Below, one piece after another: positions 1 through 5,058 of a DNA stretch of 5,058 bases. This DNA comes from Treponema sp. Its GTDB lineage: Bacteria > Spirochaetota > Spirochaetia > Treponematales > Treponemataceae. Below the pieces are notes generated by a model. The model worked only from the letters and a program-made list of their open reading frames with translations. It was not told the DNA's origin and made no database searches. The position numbers and the translations under genes are program-made. The stretch's first letter is position 1. Each line of letters begins with the position of its first letter. The DNA is taken from positions 1 to 5,058 of the forward strand of contig JAEETM010000155.1 of NCBI GenBank assembly GCA_016290335.1, written 5' to 3'.

Positions 1-7
1 ATAAAAC

Positions 8-12
8 CCTCC
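8..12 (-). promoter_or_regulatory. Possible ribosome binding site of a gene beyond the left edge
   Basis: GGAGG on the minus strand is followed by only seven bases (GTTTTAT) before the window ends. A start codon just outside would have normal spacing. This would make the interval from about 100 to 1 the leader of a further minus-strand gene. Confidence 0.35.
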
Positions 13-23
13 GTGTGAAAAAA

Positions 24-51
24 AGATTGTCGGATCAAGTCCGACAATGAC
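24..51. repeat. Perfect 9-bp hairpin, possible dispersed palindromic repeat or leader terminator
   Basis: ATTGTCGGA (26-34) and TCCGACAAT (40-48) pair perfectly around a five-base loop. On the minus strand the hairpin is followed by C and seven T residues (24-18), so it could terminate transcription running leftward. The full 28-base element, with GTCATT before the core and AATCT-like sequence after it, resembles a palindrome family (CGGACTTGATCCG core) that I recall as dispersed in several bacterial genomes. It lies about 135 bases past the terminator of the large lipoprotein gene, so it is not needed to end that transcript. Confidence 0.65.
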
Positions 52-106
52 AATAGTGAAATGTCTTACCTGATTAATAGTCGAAACTTGAAGAAAAACT
101 GCAGTG

Positions 107-137
107 TTTATAGGCAAAAAATGAAAAAAGTTGGTAA
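107..137 (-). promoter_or_regulatory. Weak promoter candidate pointing to the left edge
   Basis: On the minus strand TATAAA (112-107) matches the -10 consensus at five of six positions. TTACCA (137-132) is a four-of-six -35 box at a long spacing of 19 bases. Transcription would begin near 100 and run through the hairpin at 26-48 towards the GGAGG at the window edge. The T-rich surroundings make chance matches likely. Confidence 0.25.
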
Positions 138-182
138 AAAAGTGTTATTAATGGGAGGACGTTTGGGAAATTGAAAAGTATA

Positions 183-228
183 AAAAAAACACCACCAAGA
201 AGATTATTACATTTCTTGATGGTGTTTT
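183..228 (-). terminator. Intrinsic terminator of the large lipoprotein gene
   Basis: Arms at 212-228 and 186-202 pair over about 16 bases in minus-strand RNA (core CACCAUCAAGA against UCUUGGUGGUG, with one G-U pair) around a nine-base loop. A run of eight U residues follows. The hairpin begins 23 bases after the stop codon of the large lipoprotein gene. Read on the plus strand it has only a weak T-rich tail. Confidence 0.9.
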
Positions 229-251
229 ATTGGGTGATATCTAATTAGAAA

Positions 252-3173
252 CTAGTTTTTACTGTAGTAAGCATACAAAGCTGGTACAACACCTCTTTCT
301 TTGGTGCTAATAGTTTCGATTCTGGCAGCCTCACCTTTGTAAGAGTTACATAGTCCATAAGTCTTTTTTGCATAGTCAGGAGAGCGCAGCCACCAAGAGA
401 TTCCTGTATCATAAACCTCACCGTAATTAGCTATTGTATAATCAGTAGCTTTACGAATTCTTGCACTATCAGGAGTATCGCCCCTCATCTCATATGGCTT
501 AAAACCATAATCGCTTTTTGTTGTTTCCTGTACACTCAGTAAGAAAACTTTATCTTTTGTGGTGTCACAGGCAAAAGGATTTTCTCCATTTTTCCATTTA
601 GTTGCATCTTCATCTGGCATTGTTGAACGAGCAGAGTTGTCAACATTTGTATTCGATATTTTATTCTGGCCATTTTTAGTAAAGGCAGCCTGTAAAAAGC
701 CTTTACCAGTATAGTCTGGATATGAATTATGCTTTTTTCCAGTTTCTTTTTCATACGGGTTTTTAATTCCATTCAAATATGCGCGGATATTTGAGTATTT
801 GTAATTATTAGGCTGAATAATAGTTCCATTTACTTCTGGATAAGACTCAGAACTAAAAGGCATTGTAGTAAGAGCTGATTCTGCAAGGAGGAGTGCTTTG
901 TTGCCTTCATATGAAAGAACACGCCATTTAATTGGCTCTACCTTAAAGTATTTTGTGCTTTTATCGTCTTTTCGTAGAGCAGTTGTTCCGTCCGAGTATT
1001 TAGCATTGCCACCGTTCATAAATCTTGCGTTTTCGAGACATTTAGCATACCATTTGCCATCGCTACCCTTATAATAGGTGAATTCACCCATTGTCATGGT
1101 TTCTGCTTCATAAATTATTACGTTTTCTGCCTTAATTGTCTGCGGCCAGTCACCAAAGTAAACTAAGTCAAACTCAGTATTGTTAATGGTTACAGTTCCT
1201 GCACTTGTAATAGTTTCATGGAACTCATAATCGTCAATAATATCTACATACAAAGCTGGAACAGTACCATTACGACTATCGTAACTCCAAGTTTTAGAAA
1301 TTAGGCCGTTGTAGTTATGCCAATAATAGTTCTCGGAATCACCATCAACGGCAGGAGAGCGTAGCTGAGTCGTACCGAAATAGGATATAGATGGGTCCAT
1401 ACTACCATGCCAATTAATGTGATTAGCAAGAGCATAATCAGTCGCTGGAATAGCTCTTCCTCCTTCAGAAAAATACCAGCAAGACTTAGTATCTTCACTA
1501 AAACCGTACTCTTTATTTGTTACTTCCTGTACACTCGGTAAGAAAATTTTATCTGTTGTTTTATCACAGGTGAAAGAGTTATTTCCGTTAGTAAACTCAC
1601 TTGCATTATAATTCGGGTTTGTTGAACGCTCAGAGTTGTCAACTTCTGTATCGTAAATAAAGTCCTGAGCGAATGTAGTAAAGGCACTCTGAAGGAAGCC
1701 CTTATCCGTCCAATCTAAATCAAATTCTGTTTCAGTTCCGCCATCTGTTACAAACTGATTTTTTGTTCCATTCAAATATGCGCGGATATTTGAGTATTTG
1801 TAATTATTCGGGTAAATTGTAGTTCCATTTACTGTTCTATTTTTCTTTAGTTTCTTCCAAGTGTCATCGTCATCAGAACCATAATATGTAATACCTGAAG
1901 TAAGAACTTCATCTGCAAGGAGAAGTGATTTGCCGTTTTCGTCTTTTGAAAGCACACGCCATTTTATCGGTTCTACCTTAAAGTATTTTTCGCTGTTTTT
2001 TTCGATTTTTTCAACGGTTGAACCGTCAGAGTAATGGGCATGTGCATCTTTCGCCCACATGCCGTTTTCAACACATTTAACATACAAGTTATCATCGCTT
2101 CCCTTGTAATAAGTGAAGTCGCCCATTGTCATGCTCTTACTTTTATCTATTTTTACGTCTGCAGCCTTAATAGTCTGTGGCCAGTCACCAAAGTAAACAA
2201 CCTGGTATTCTTTGCCGTCGATGGTTCTAGTTCCTGCTTTTGTTACAGTTTCATGGAACTTGTAAGAAGTTGGGTTTATAACCTGTGGTATGTTCTTAAA
2301 CGAAGCTGTTACTGTTACATTGCTTGCCGGCATGGTAAATGTGTACTTTTTGTTGCCGATTGAAGTTACTGTAGCTCCAGTTACTGTGATTTTATCTAAT
2401 TTATAGTTGCTGTTTGAGTATACAGTAAGCGTGATTGTTTCGCCTGCACTGATATCGGTTGTTTTGTCTGCGGTTACAGTACCGTTTTTTGTGCTTGAAA
2501 TAGTTACGGTGTAAGTTTTTATTTCAGGTATTGTTGTCTTAAAGGTTGCACTTACGTTTACATTTTTTTCCGGCATAGTAAACGTGTATTTTGTGCTGTC
2601 GTTTGCATCAACGGTTGTAGAAACTGCGGCACTTAATGCGTCGGTTACGGTAAGAGCTTCTAATGTATAGTCGCTTGCCGGGGTTACTGTAAGTGTTACT
2701 TTTTCGCCTGCTTTGAGCCCGGTTGTTTTGTCTGCGGTTACTGTTCCGTTTTCGATTGTACTTGCAATGGTAACGGTGTAAGTTTTGGTTTCTGGTGTTG
2801 AAGCTGTTGATGTAAATGTTGCACTTACGTTAACATTGCTTTCCGGCATAGTAAACGTGTATTTTGTGCTGTCGTCTGCATCTGCGGTTGTAGATACTGT
2901 AGTATCTGAATCGTCGGTTACTGTAAGAGATTCCAGAGTATAGTCGCTGGCTGGTTTTACAGTAAGCGTTACTTTTTCGCCTGCGCTGAGCTCGGTTGTT
3001 TTGTCTGCGGTTACAGTACCGTTTTCGATTGTACTTGCAATAGACACGGTGTAAGTTTTTGTTTCTGGTGTAGGATCTTCAGAAACATCTTTCTTACAGC
3101 CTGCAATTCCTAAGGTGGCAAAGATAAAACTTAAAGCCACAAGCCGATTAAGATGTTTAAAAAGTTTTTTCAT
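252..3173 (-). CDS. Large repeat lipoprotein: three divergent InlB B-repeats plus two DUF6273-like modules
   Basis: Probable surface or periplasmic lipoprotein of 973 residues; molecular function unknown. I chose the ATG at 3173 because AAGGAGT lies at 3179-3185 with good spacing and the protein then begins MKKLFKHLNR, a proper signal peptide. An upstream in-frame TTG at 3203 lies inside a palindrome and would spoil the signal. The signal runs over residues 1-25 with lipobox IAGC, and Cys26 is the predicted lipidated residue. Residues 41-120, 132-211 and 221-292 are three tandem beta-rich repeats (NGTVTADKTT, AGEKVTLTV, YTFTMP, VNVSATF), typical of the divergent InlB B-repeat family. Residues 306-643 and 651-970 are two copies of one module (FHET, VYFGDWPQTIKA, EPIKWRVLS, LRSP, VPALY) that I recognise as DUF6273-like. 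The gene stands alone, with its own terminator. Adhesion or ligand display is inferred from the architecture only. Confidence 0.93.
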   Translation of the reverse strand: MKKLFKHLNRLVALSFIFATLGIAGCKKDVSEDPTPETKTYTVSIASTIENGTVTADKTTELSAGEKVTLTVKPASDYTLESLTVTDDSDTTVSTTADADDSTKYTFTMPESNVNVSATFTSTASTPETKTYTVTIASTIENGTVTADKTTGLKAGEKVTLTVTPASDYTLEALTVTDALSAAVSTTVDANDSTKYTFTMPEKNVNVSATFKTTIPEIKTYTVTISSTKNGTVTADKTTDISAGETITLTVYSNSNYKLDKITVTGATVTSIGNKKYTFTMPASNVTVTASFKNIPQVINPTSYKFHETVTKAGTRTIDGKEYQVVYFGDWPQTIKAADVKIDKSKSMTMGDFTYYKGSDDNLYVKCVENGMWAKDAHAHYSDGSTVEKIEKNSEKYFKVEPIKWRVLSKDENGKSLLLADEVLTSGITYYGSDDDDTWKKLKKNRTVNGTTIYPNNYKYSNIRAYLNGTKNQFVTDGGTETEFDLDWTDKGFLQSAFTTFAQDFIYDTEVDNSERSTNPNYNASEFTNGNNSFTCDKTTDKIFLPSVQEVTNKEYGFSEDTKSCWYFSEGGRAIPATDYALANHINWHGSMDPSISYFGTTQLRSPAVDGDSENYYWHNYNGLISKTWSYDSRNGTVPALYVDIIDDYEFHETITSAGTVTINNTEFDLVYFGDWPQTIKAENVIIYEAETMTMGEFTYYKGSDGKWYAKCLENARFMNGGNAKYSDGTTALRKDDKSTKYFKVEPIKWRVLSYEGNKALLLAESALTTMPFSSESYPEVNGTIIQPNNYKYSNIRAYLNGIKNPYEKETGKKHNSYPDYTGKGFLQAAFTKNGQNKISNTNVDNSARSTMPDEDATKWKNGENPFACDTTKDKVFLLSVQETTKSDYGFKPYEMRGDTPDSARIRKATDYTIANYGEVYDTGISWWLRSPDYAKKTYGLCNSYKGEAARIETISTKERGVVPALYAYYSKN
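264..1223 (-). repeat. DUF6273-like module, copy 2 (residues 651-970)
   Basis: This is the second, C-terminal copy and it follows copy 1 after a linker of about seven residues. It repeats FHETITSAGT, VYFGDWPQTIKA, MTMGEFTYYKGSD, KYFKVEPIKWRVLS, PNNYKYSNIRAYLNG, KGFLQAAFT, VDNSARS, KVFLLSVQE, ATDYTIAN, WWLRSP and VVPALYAYY, and ends three residues before the stop. It keeps the WWLRSP motif that copy 1 has lost, so it is the more canonical copy. The overall layout, with a conserved core closing on LRSP and VPAL, resembles C-type-lectin-like folds used for ligand display; this structural comparison is inference. Confidence 0.75.
767..809. repeat. 43-bp exact direct repeat, copy A
   Basis: These 43 bases are identical to 1766-1808, exactly 999 bp (333 codons) away and in the same frame and orientation. 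They code for the PNNYKYSNIRAYLNG core of module copy 2. The flanking bases differ on both sides. The match marks a tandem internal duplication and could support recombination that deletes or adds one module. Confidence 0.95.
1245..2258 (-). repeat. DUF6273-like module, copy 1 (residues 306-643)
   Basis: This is the first copy of a module of about 330 residues. Landmarks in order are FHETVTKAGT, VYFGDWPQTIKA, MTMGDFTYYKGSD, KYFKVEPIKWRVLS, PNNYKYSNIRAYLNG, KGFLQSAFT, VDNSERS, KIFLPSVQEV, ATDYALAN, LRSP and TVPALYV. The stretch before LRSP reads SYFGTTQ, where copy 2 has the usual TGISWW, so the Trp pair typical of the family is absent here. The segment between LRSP and VPALY is rich in Asn, Tyr, Asp and Ser and differs almost entirely from copy 2. 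The DUF6273 assignment comes from recalled family motifs, and no biochemical role is established for the family to my knowledge. Confidence 0.75.
1766..1808. repeat. 43-bp exact direct repeat, copy B
   Basis: This is the partner of the copy at 767-809 and codes for the same PNNYKYSNIRAYLNG core in module copy 1. A further 20-bp exact match between the modules lies at 1144-1163 and 2179-2198, over the codons for the VYFGDWP region. Confidence 0.95.
2298..3053 (-). repeat. Three tandem divergent InlB B-repeats (about 72-80 residues each)
   Basis: The units are coded at 3053-2814, 2780-2541 and 2513-2298, with short Thr/Pro-rich linkers such as STPETKT between them. Each begins YTV(S/T)I, carries NGTVTADKTT, then AGE followed by a beta strand, and closes with YTFTMP and a (S/T)A(T/S)F strand. 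Units 1 and 2 are nearly identical in protein and share a 36-bp exact DNA match (2567-2602 and 2840-2875, 273 bp apart). Units 1 and 3 share a 34-bp exact match (2992-3025 and 2455-2488). Such repeats form small beta domains that act as stalks in cell-surface proteins; that role here is inference from the family. Confidence 0.88.
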
Positions 3174-3178
3174 AATAA

Positions 3179-3185
3179 ACTCCTT
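3179..3185 (-). promoter_or_regulatory. Ribosome binding site deciding the start of the large lipoprotein
   Basis: AAGGAGT on the minus strand, with its GGAG core six bases before the ATG at 3173. It selects this ATG over the in-frame TTG at 3203, which has no comparable site and would add ten residues (MNTKKYKEFI) ahead of the signal peptide. Confidence 0.88.
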
Positions 3186-3190
3186 GTACT

Positions 3191-3211
3191 TTTTTGTATT
3201 CAATACAAAAA
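3191..3211. promoter_or_regulatory. Perfect 21-bp palindrome, possible operator
   Basis: Two 10-base arms (TTTTTGTATT and AATACAAAAA) match perfectly around a single central base. The element lies five bases upstream of the ribosome binding site of the large lipoprotein gene. It has no GC-rich stem and no useful loop, so it is unlikely to be a terminator. Its form suits a dimeric helix-turn-helix repressor site. Position between promoter and gene supports an operator role, but no regulator is visible in the window. Confidence 0.5.
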
Positions 3212-3239
3212 TAATTTTTGTTTACATGAAAAATGCTAA
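3211..3239 (-). promoter_or_regulatory. Weak sigma-70-type promoter candidate for the large lipoprotein
   Basis: On the minus strand a TTAGCA box (3239-3234) and an AATTAT box (3216-3211) are 17 bases apart, each matching the consensus at four of six positions. This would start transcription near 3204, inside the 21-bp palindrome, giving a leader of about 30 bases. An alternative is the TATAAA at 3284-3279, which has no good -35 box. The region is so AT-rich that chance matches are expected. Confidence 0.28.
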
Positions 3240-3300
3240 CTCAAAAATCTAAAAAAAATCTAAAAATTTCGAAGGATTTTTATATATAAAAAAAGACGGA

Positions 3301-3359
3301 AAAATAAAAAAAGGGCTGCCCTTTGATGAAGTTTTAATTACTTCCAGGACAGTCCCTTT
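3301..3359 (-). terminator. Intrinsic terminator after the small lipoprotein gene
   Basis: In minus-strand RNA the outer stem AAAGGG/CCCUUU continues, past a bulged A, into CUGUCCU pairing with AGGGCAG. A further GAAG/CUUC stem follows after an internal loop, and the top is a nine-base loop. A U-rich tail (UUUUAUUUUU) comes next. The hairpin starts 22 bases after the stop codon at 3382 and separates this operon from the large lipoprotein gene. A shorter competing hairpin, AAAGGG-CAG-CCCUUU at 3310-3324, also ends on the same U-run. Confidence 0.88.
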
Positions 3360-3381
3360 ATGACTGTTAGTTTGTTTCTCT

Positions 3382-4248
3382 TTACACTCTACCGTCTGTT
3401 TCTCTTACAGTTTTGCCGTCATATTGGACTTCAAAATAATGTTCCTGTGGTTTTCCATTCCATGGTGTCTTCTCATAGTTCAATACGAGATTCTTATTCT
3501 CGTACCCTGGTGTCCACATCCACCTTCCTGATATACCCTCATTACTTGTAAAAGTATGGTCGTCTTTAAGATAGAATTCAAGGTTCGGATATGCTGTATT
3601 ATATATTACCTTATAGGTAGCAATTACTTCTGCTTTACCATTCTTAATGTAATTTATAACTTCTTTGTAAGTTGGAGTTTCTAAATCATAATTTACAGTT
3701 AATGTCACTGTGCCGTTTGATGAAGCTTTCCAACCTTTTTTTGTATAGAAGAAAGTACCATAATAAGTGCCAGTGCCACCACCAGCCAAAGTAAAGAAAC
3801 CATATTCACCTATTCCAGCAATTTTAACATCTGTGCCTAAAACCAATGTTTTATAAGTGCCATCAGATTGCTTTGTATACAATGTTGCAGTATAAGTTGA
3901 TACTGTTTTTGATCTAAACGTAGTAGTTGTATCATTCTTTGTAAGTGTTACATATGAACCCTCTGTCCAGTCACTGTCTGTAGTTTGAGTTTCAGCTGAA
4001 GTTATAAAAGGATTACTATTGGAACTTATTTCAACATATCCATTACCTTCAGTTCGATATACATCCTTAACATAATAGAAACGTGTACTTGTAAAGTCTT
4101 CGTGGTAAGTGTCTGTTTCTTTATATTCACCTGATGCTCCACCTGATGCTCCAGCTGGGCCATATTTTGATTCATCAAAAAAGTTTGTACAGCTAAAAGA
4201 CAGAGCAATTAACAATAAAATACTTAATGTTCTATTAATATTTTTCAT
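3382..4248 (-). CDS. Small lipoprotein of unknown function
   Basis: I do not recognise this 288-residue protein. The ATG at 4248 is chosen because GGAG (4258-4255) lies six bases before it; the in-frame TTG at 4260 overlaps that site and is unlikely. Residues 1-19 form a signal peptide (KNINR, then LSILLLIALSFS) and Cys20 is the probable lipidated residue. The lipobox, SFSC with Leu at -4, is relaxed as in many spirochaetal lipoproteins. A flexible Gly/Ala/Ser linker follows (residues 30-40, GPAGASGGASG). The rest is rich in Thr, Tyr and Ser with short beta-strand-like segments. Near the C-terminus, FYLKDDHTF followed by GRWMWT and LVLNYE resembles the strand pattern of small lipocalin-like beta-barrel lipoproteins; that is inference. 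It starts 33 bp after the OmpA-like gene and is probably co-transcribed with it, so an envelope role is likely. Confidence 0.87.
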   Translation of the reverse strand: MKNINRTLSILLLIALSFSCTNFFDESKYGPAGASGGASGEYKETDTYHEDFTSTRFYYVKDVYRTEGNGYVEISSNSNPFITSAETQTTDSDWTEGSYVTLTKNDTTTTFRSKTVSTYTATLYTKQSDGTYKTLVLGTDVKIAGIGEYGFFTLAGGGTGTYYGTFFYTKKGWKASSNGTVTLTVNYDLETPTYKEVINYIKNGKAEVIATYKVIYNTAYPNLEFYLKDDHTFTSNEGISGRWMWTPGYENKNLVLNYEKTPWNGKPQEHYFEVQYDGKTVRETDGRV

Positions 4249-4254
4249 TTTATT

Positions 4255-4258
4255 CTCC
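4255..4258 (-). promoter_or_regulatory. Ribosome binding site of the small lipoprotein
   Basis: GGAG on the minus strand, six bases before the ATG at 4248. It lies in the 33-bp gap behind the stop codon of the OmpA-like gene. The gap holds no terminator hairpin, which supports co-transcription. Confidence 0.85.
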
Positions 4259-4281
4259 AATAATTTTTTATTTTTTCATAA

Positions 4282-5058
4282 TCATTTTGAAACAAGCTTG
4301 AATTCTACACGTCTGTTCTGTGCAGGCTCAGAAGAAATTGGTTCCTTTCCGCCTTTTCCAACTGAAGAAAGTCTTGCTTCATCTATTCCTTCATCAATAA
4401 GGATTTTCATGATTGCATCTGCACGTTCCTGTGAAAGAGGAATAAGTTCTGATGTTTCTTCCTTTTCTGTTCCAGATACATTATGTGCATGGCCTTCTAC
4501 AATTACGTTATACTGTTTGTATTTCTTAAGAGATTTTGCAATCATCTTTACTGTAGAATCATTCAATTTCTTATCTCTCTGGGAAAGAGTATCGAATGAA
4601 GCTTTGTTTGGATCAAACTTGATTGAGTTTACGAGGATTCTGAGGGAACCGTCATCTAGTTTTTCTACAAGAATACCGATGTTTGCAGTTGTTTCTACTG
4701 TATTTACGTTTCCAAGAGAATCTTCCACAGTAAGCACTACCTTATATTCAGAAGCTGATGAATGTCTGAATTTCTCTCTATCGCTTTCTCCGTTCCATAC
4801 AAGAGATTTTGGAGCTTTGCCTTCTCCAGAATAAGTCTTAATAACCATTGACTTTCCGCTGGATTCACTCAAAATTTCAACCTTCCAGTTCTTTGGCTGT
4901 GCATCTTTCTGATATTTTGTAGTAATTTTGAATGTAAGGGTGTCTGCATTTCCGTCGCCGTCAGGAGTGAAGAAATCAGAATTAGGTTTTATTGAAGCCT
5001 GAGGATTTCCTTCAAGTTCAGGTCCTTTTATTCTTCGGAGTGTTGTTCTGGCTCCAAT
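4282..5058 (-). CDS. OmpA-family protein with Ig-like domain, 5' end outside the window
   Basis: The last 258 residues are visible; the frame is open to the right edge and begins there with IGARTTLRRI, so the start is missing. A TTG codon at 4872 inside the frame is not the start, because clear domain sequence continues upstream of it. Visible residues 25-128 look like an Ig-like or FlgD-like beta domain with a TPDGDGNAD loop and a strand reading EYKVVLTVEDSLGN. Residues about 140-255 are an OmpA C-terminal domain: SIKFDPNKASF, VIVEGHAHN, LSQERADAIM, GIDEARLSSVGKGG and NRRVEF. This domain normally holds the protein to peptidoglycan in the periplasm. Arg212 of the ligand site (LSQERA) is kept, but the Asp of the usual GHTDN loop is His192. 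The small lipoprotein gene follows after 33 bp. Confidence 0.92.
   Translation of the reverse strand: MGARTTLRRIKGPELEGNPQASIKPNSDFFTPDGDGNADTLTFKITTKYQKDAQPKNWKVEILSESSGKSMVIKTYSGEGKAPKSLVWNGESDREKFRHSSASEYKVVLTVEDSLGNVNTVETTANIGILVEKLDDGSLRILVNSIKFDPNKASFDTLSQRDKKLNDSTVKMIAKSLKKYKQYNVIVEGHAHNVSGTEKEETSELIPLSQERADAIMKILIDEGIDEARLSSVGKGGKEPISSEPAQNRRVEFKLVSK
4294..4641 (-). other. OmpA C-terminal (peptidoglycan-associating) domain with altered binding loop
   Basis: This spans visible residues 140-255 of the OmpA-like protein. The fold motifs are present in the right order and spacing up to the final NRRVE. In DAP-binding OmpA domains the loop GHTDN supplies an Asp and LSxxRA supplies an Arg. 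Here the loop reads GHAHN (codon of the altered residue at 4485-4483), and the segment from GHAHN to LSQERA is four residues longer than in Acinetobacter OmpA as I recall it. Confidence 0.88.

Noticed and set aside
121..174. Short plus-strand frame of 17 codons starting MKKVGKKVLL
   Set aside because: It has no ribosome binding site and no recognisable product; an AT-rich gap gives such frames by chance.
2037..2063. Eight-base inverted repeat GGCATGTG/CACATGCC
   Set aside because: It lies inside the coding region of module copy 1 with no T-run or regulatory context and is likely fortuitous.
2034..2363. Open reading frame of 109 codons on the plus strand
   Set aside because: It is antisense to the large lipoprotein, with a composition typical of a shadow frame and no supporting signals.
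3360..3551. Open reading frame of 63 codons on the plus strand
   Set aside because: It begins in the terminator region and runs antisense into the small lipoprotein gene; no motif or ribosome binding site supports it.
4109..4834. Open reading frame of 241 codons on the plus strand across the OmpA-like gene and the start of the small lipoprotein gene
   Set aside because: It lies antisense to well-supported genes with clear family motifs and signal peptide, has no ribosome binding site of note and bridges two genes.
4282..4872. A TTG start at 4872 for the OmpA-like gene
   Set aside because: The frame stays open to the window edge and the upstream residues include a TPDGDGNAD loop and other Ig-like domain sequence, so the gene begins outside the window.
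1..5058. CRISPR array, tRNA, rRNA, transposase or phage genes
   Set aside because: The only repeats are within the large lipoprotein gene or are single palindromes; no spacer pattern, structural RNA or mobile-element protein was seen on either strand.

Overview
The window looks like a piece of a Treponema-type spirochaete chromosome, probably a gut, rumen or oral species. This rests on recalled family resemblance and not on a database search. The reasons are: AT-rich DNA, lipoproteins with lipobox signal peptides (one of the relaxed spirochaetal kind), an OmpA-like protein with the GHA(N/H) variant of its peptidoglycan-binding loop, and a large lipoprotein with divergent InlB B-repeats plus modules carrying WPQTIKA, EPIKWRVL, LRSP and VPAL, a combination I associate with Treponema. 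All supported genes lie on the minus strand, so the window reads from right to left.

Right part (5058 to 3301): the 3' part of an OmpA-family gene enters from the right edge. It shows an Ig-like domain with a TPDGDGNAD loop followed by an OmpA C-terminal domain. After a 33-bp gap comes a small lipoprotein gene of unknown function, with a good ribosome binding site. The pair is probably one operon and ends at a strong intrinsic terminator (3301-3359).

Middle and left part (3300 to 183): a separate transcription unit encodes a 973-residue lipoprotein. It consists of a signal peptide, three tandem divergent InlB B-repeats and two tandem copies of a DUF6273-like module of about 330 residues. A perfect 21-bp palindrome lies just upstream of its ribosome binding site and may be an operator. 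The gene ends at its own intrinsic terminator (183-228). Exact DNA repeats of 34 to 43 bp inside the gene show that its domains arose by duplication and may still recombine.

Left edge (182 to 1): no gene. On the minus strand there is a weak promoter candidate, then a perfect 9-bp hairpin with a T-run, then a GGAGG sequence at the very edge. This looks like the leader of a next minus-strand gene lying outside the window. The hairpin may also be a member of a dispersed palindromic repeat family.

Together the genes encode envelope components: a likely periplasmic or outer-membrane OmpA-like protein and two lipid-anchored, probably exposed proteins. No tRNA, rRNA, CRISPR array, transposase or phage gene is visible. 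I see no clear new system. The best leads are the duplicated lipoprotein with its divergent module ends, the palindromic operator candidate, and the altered peptidoglycan-binding residue of the OmpA domain.
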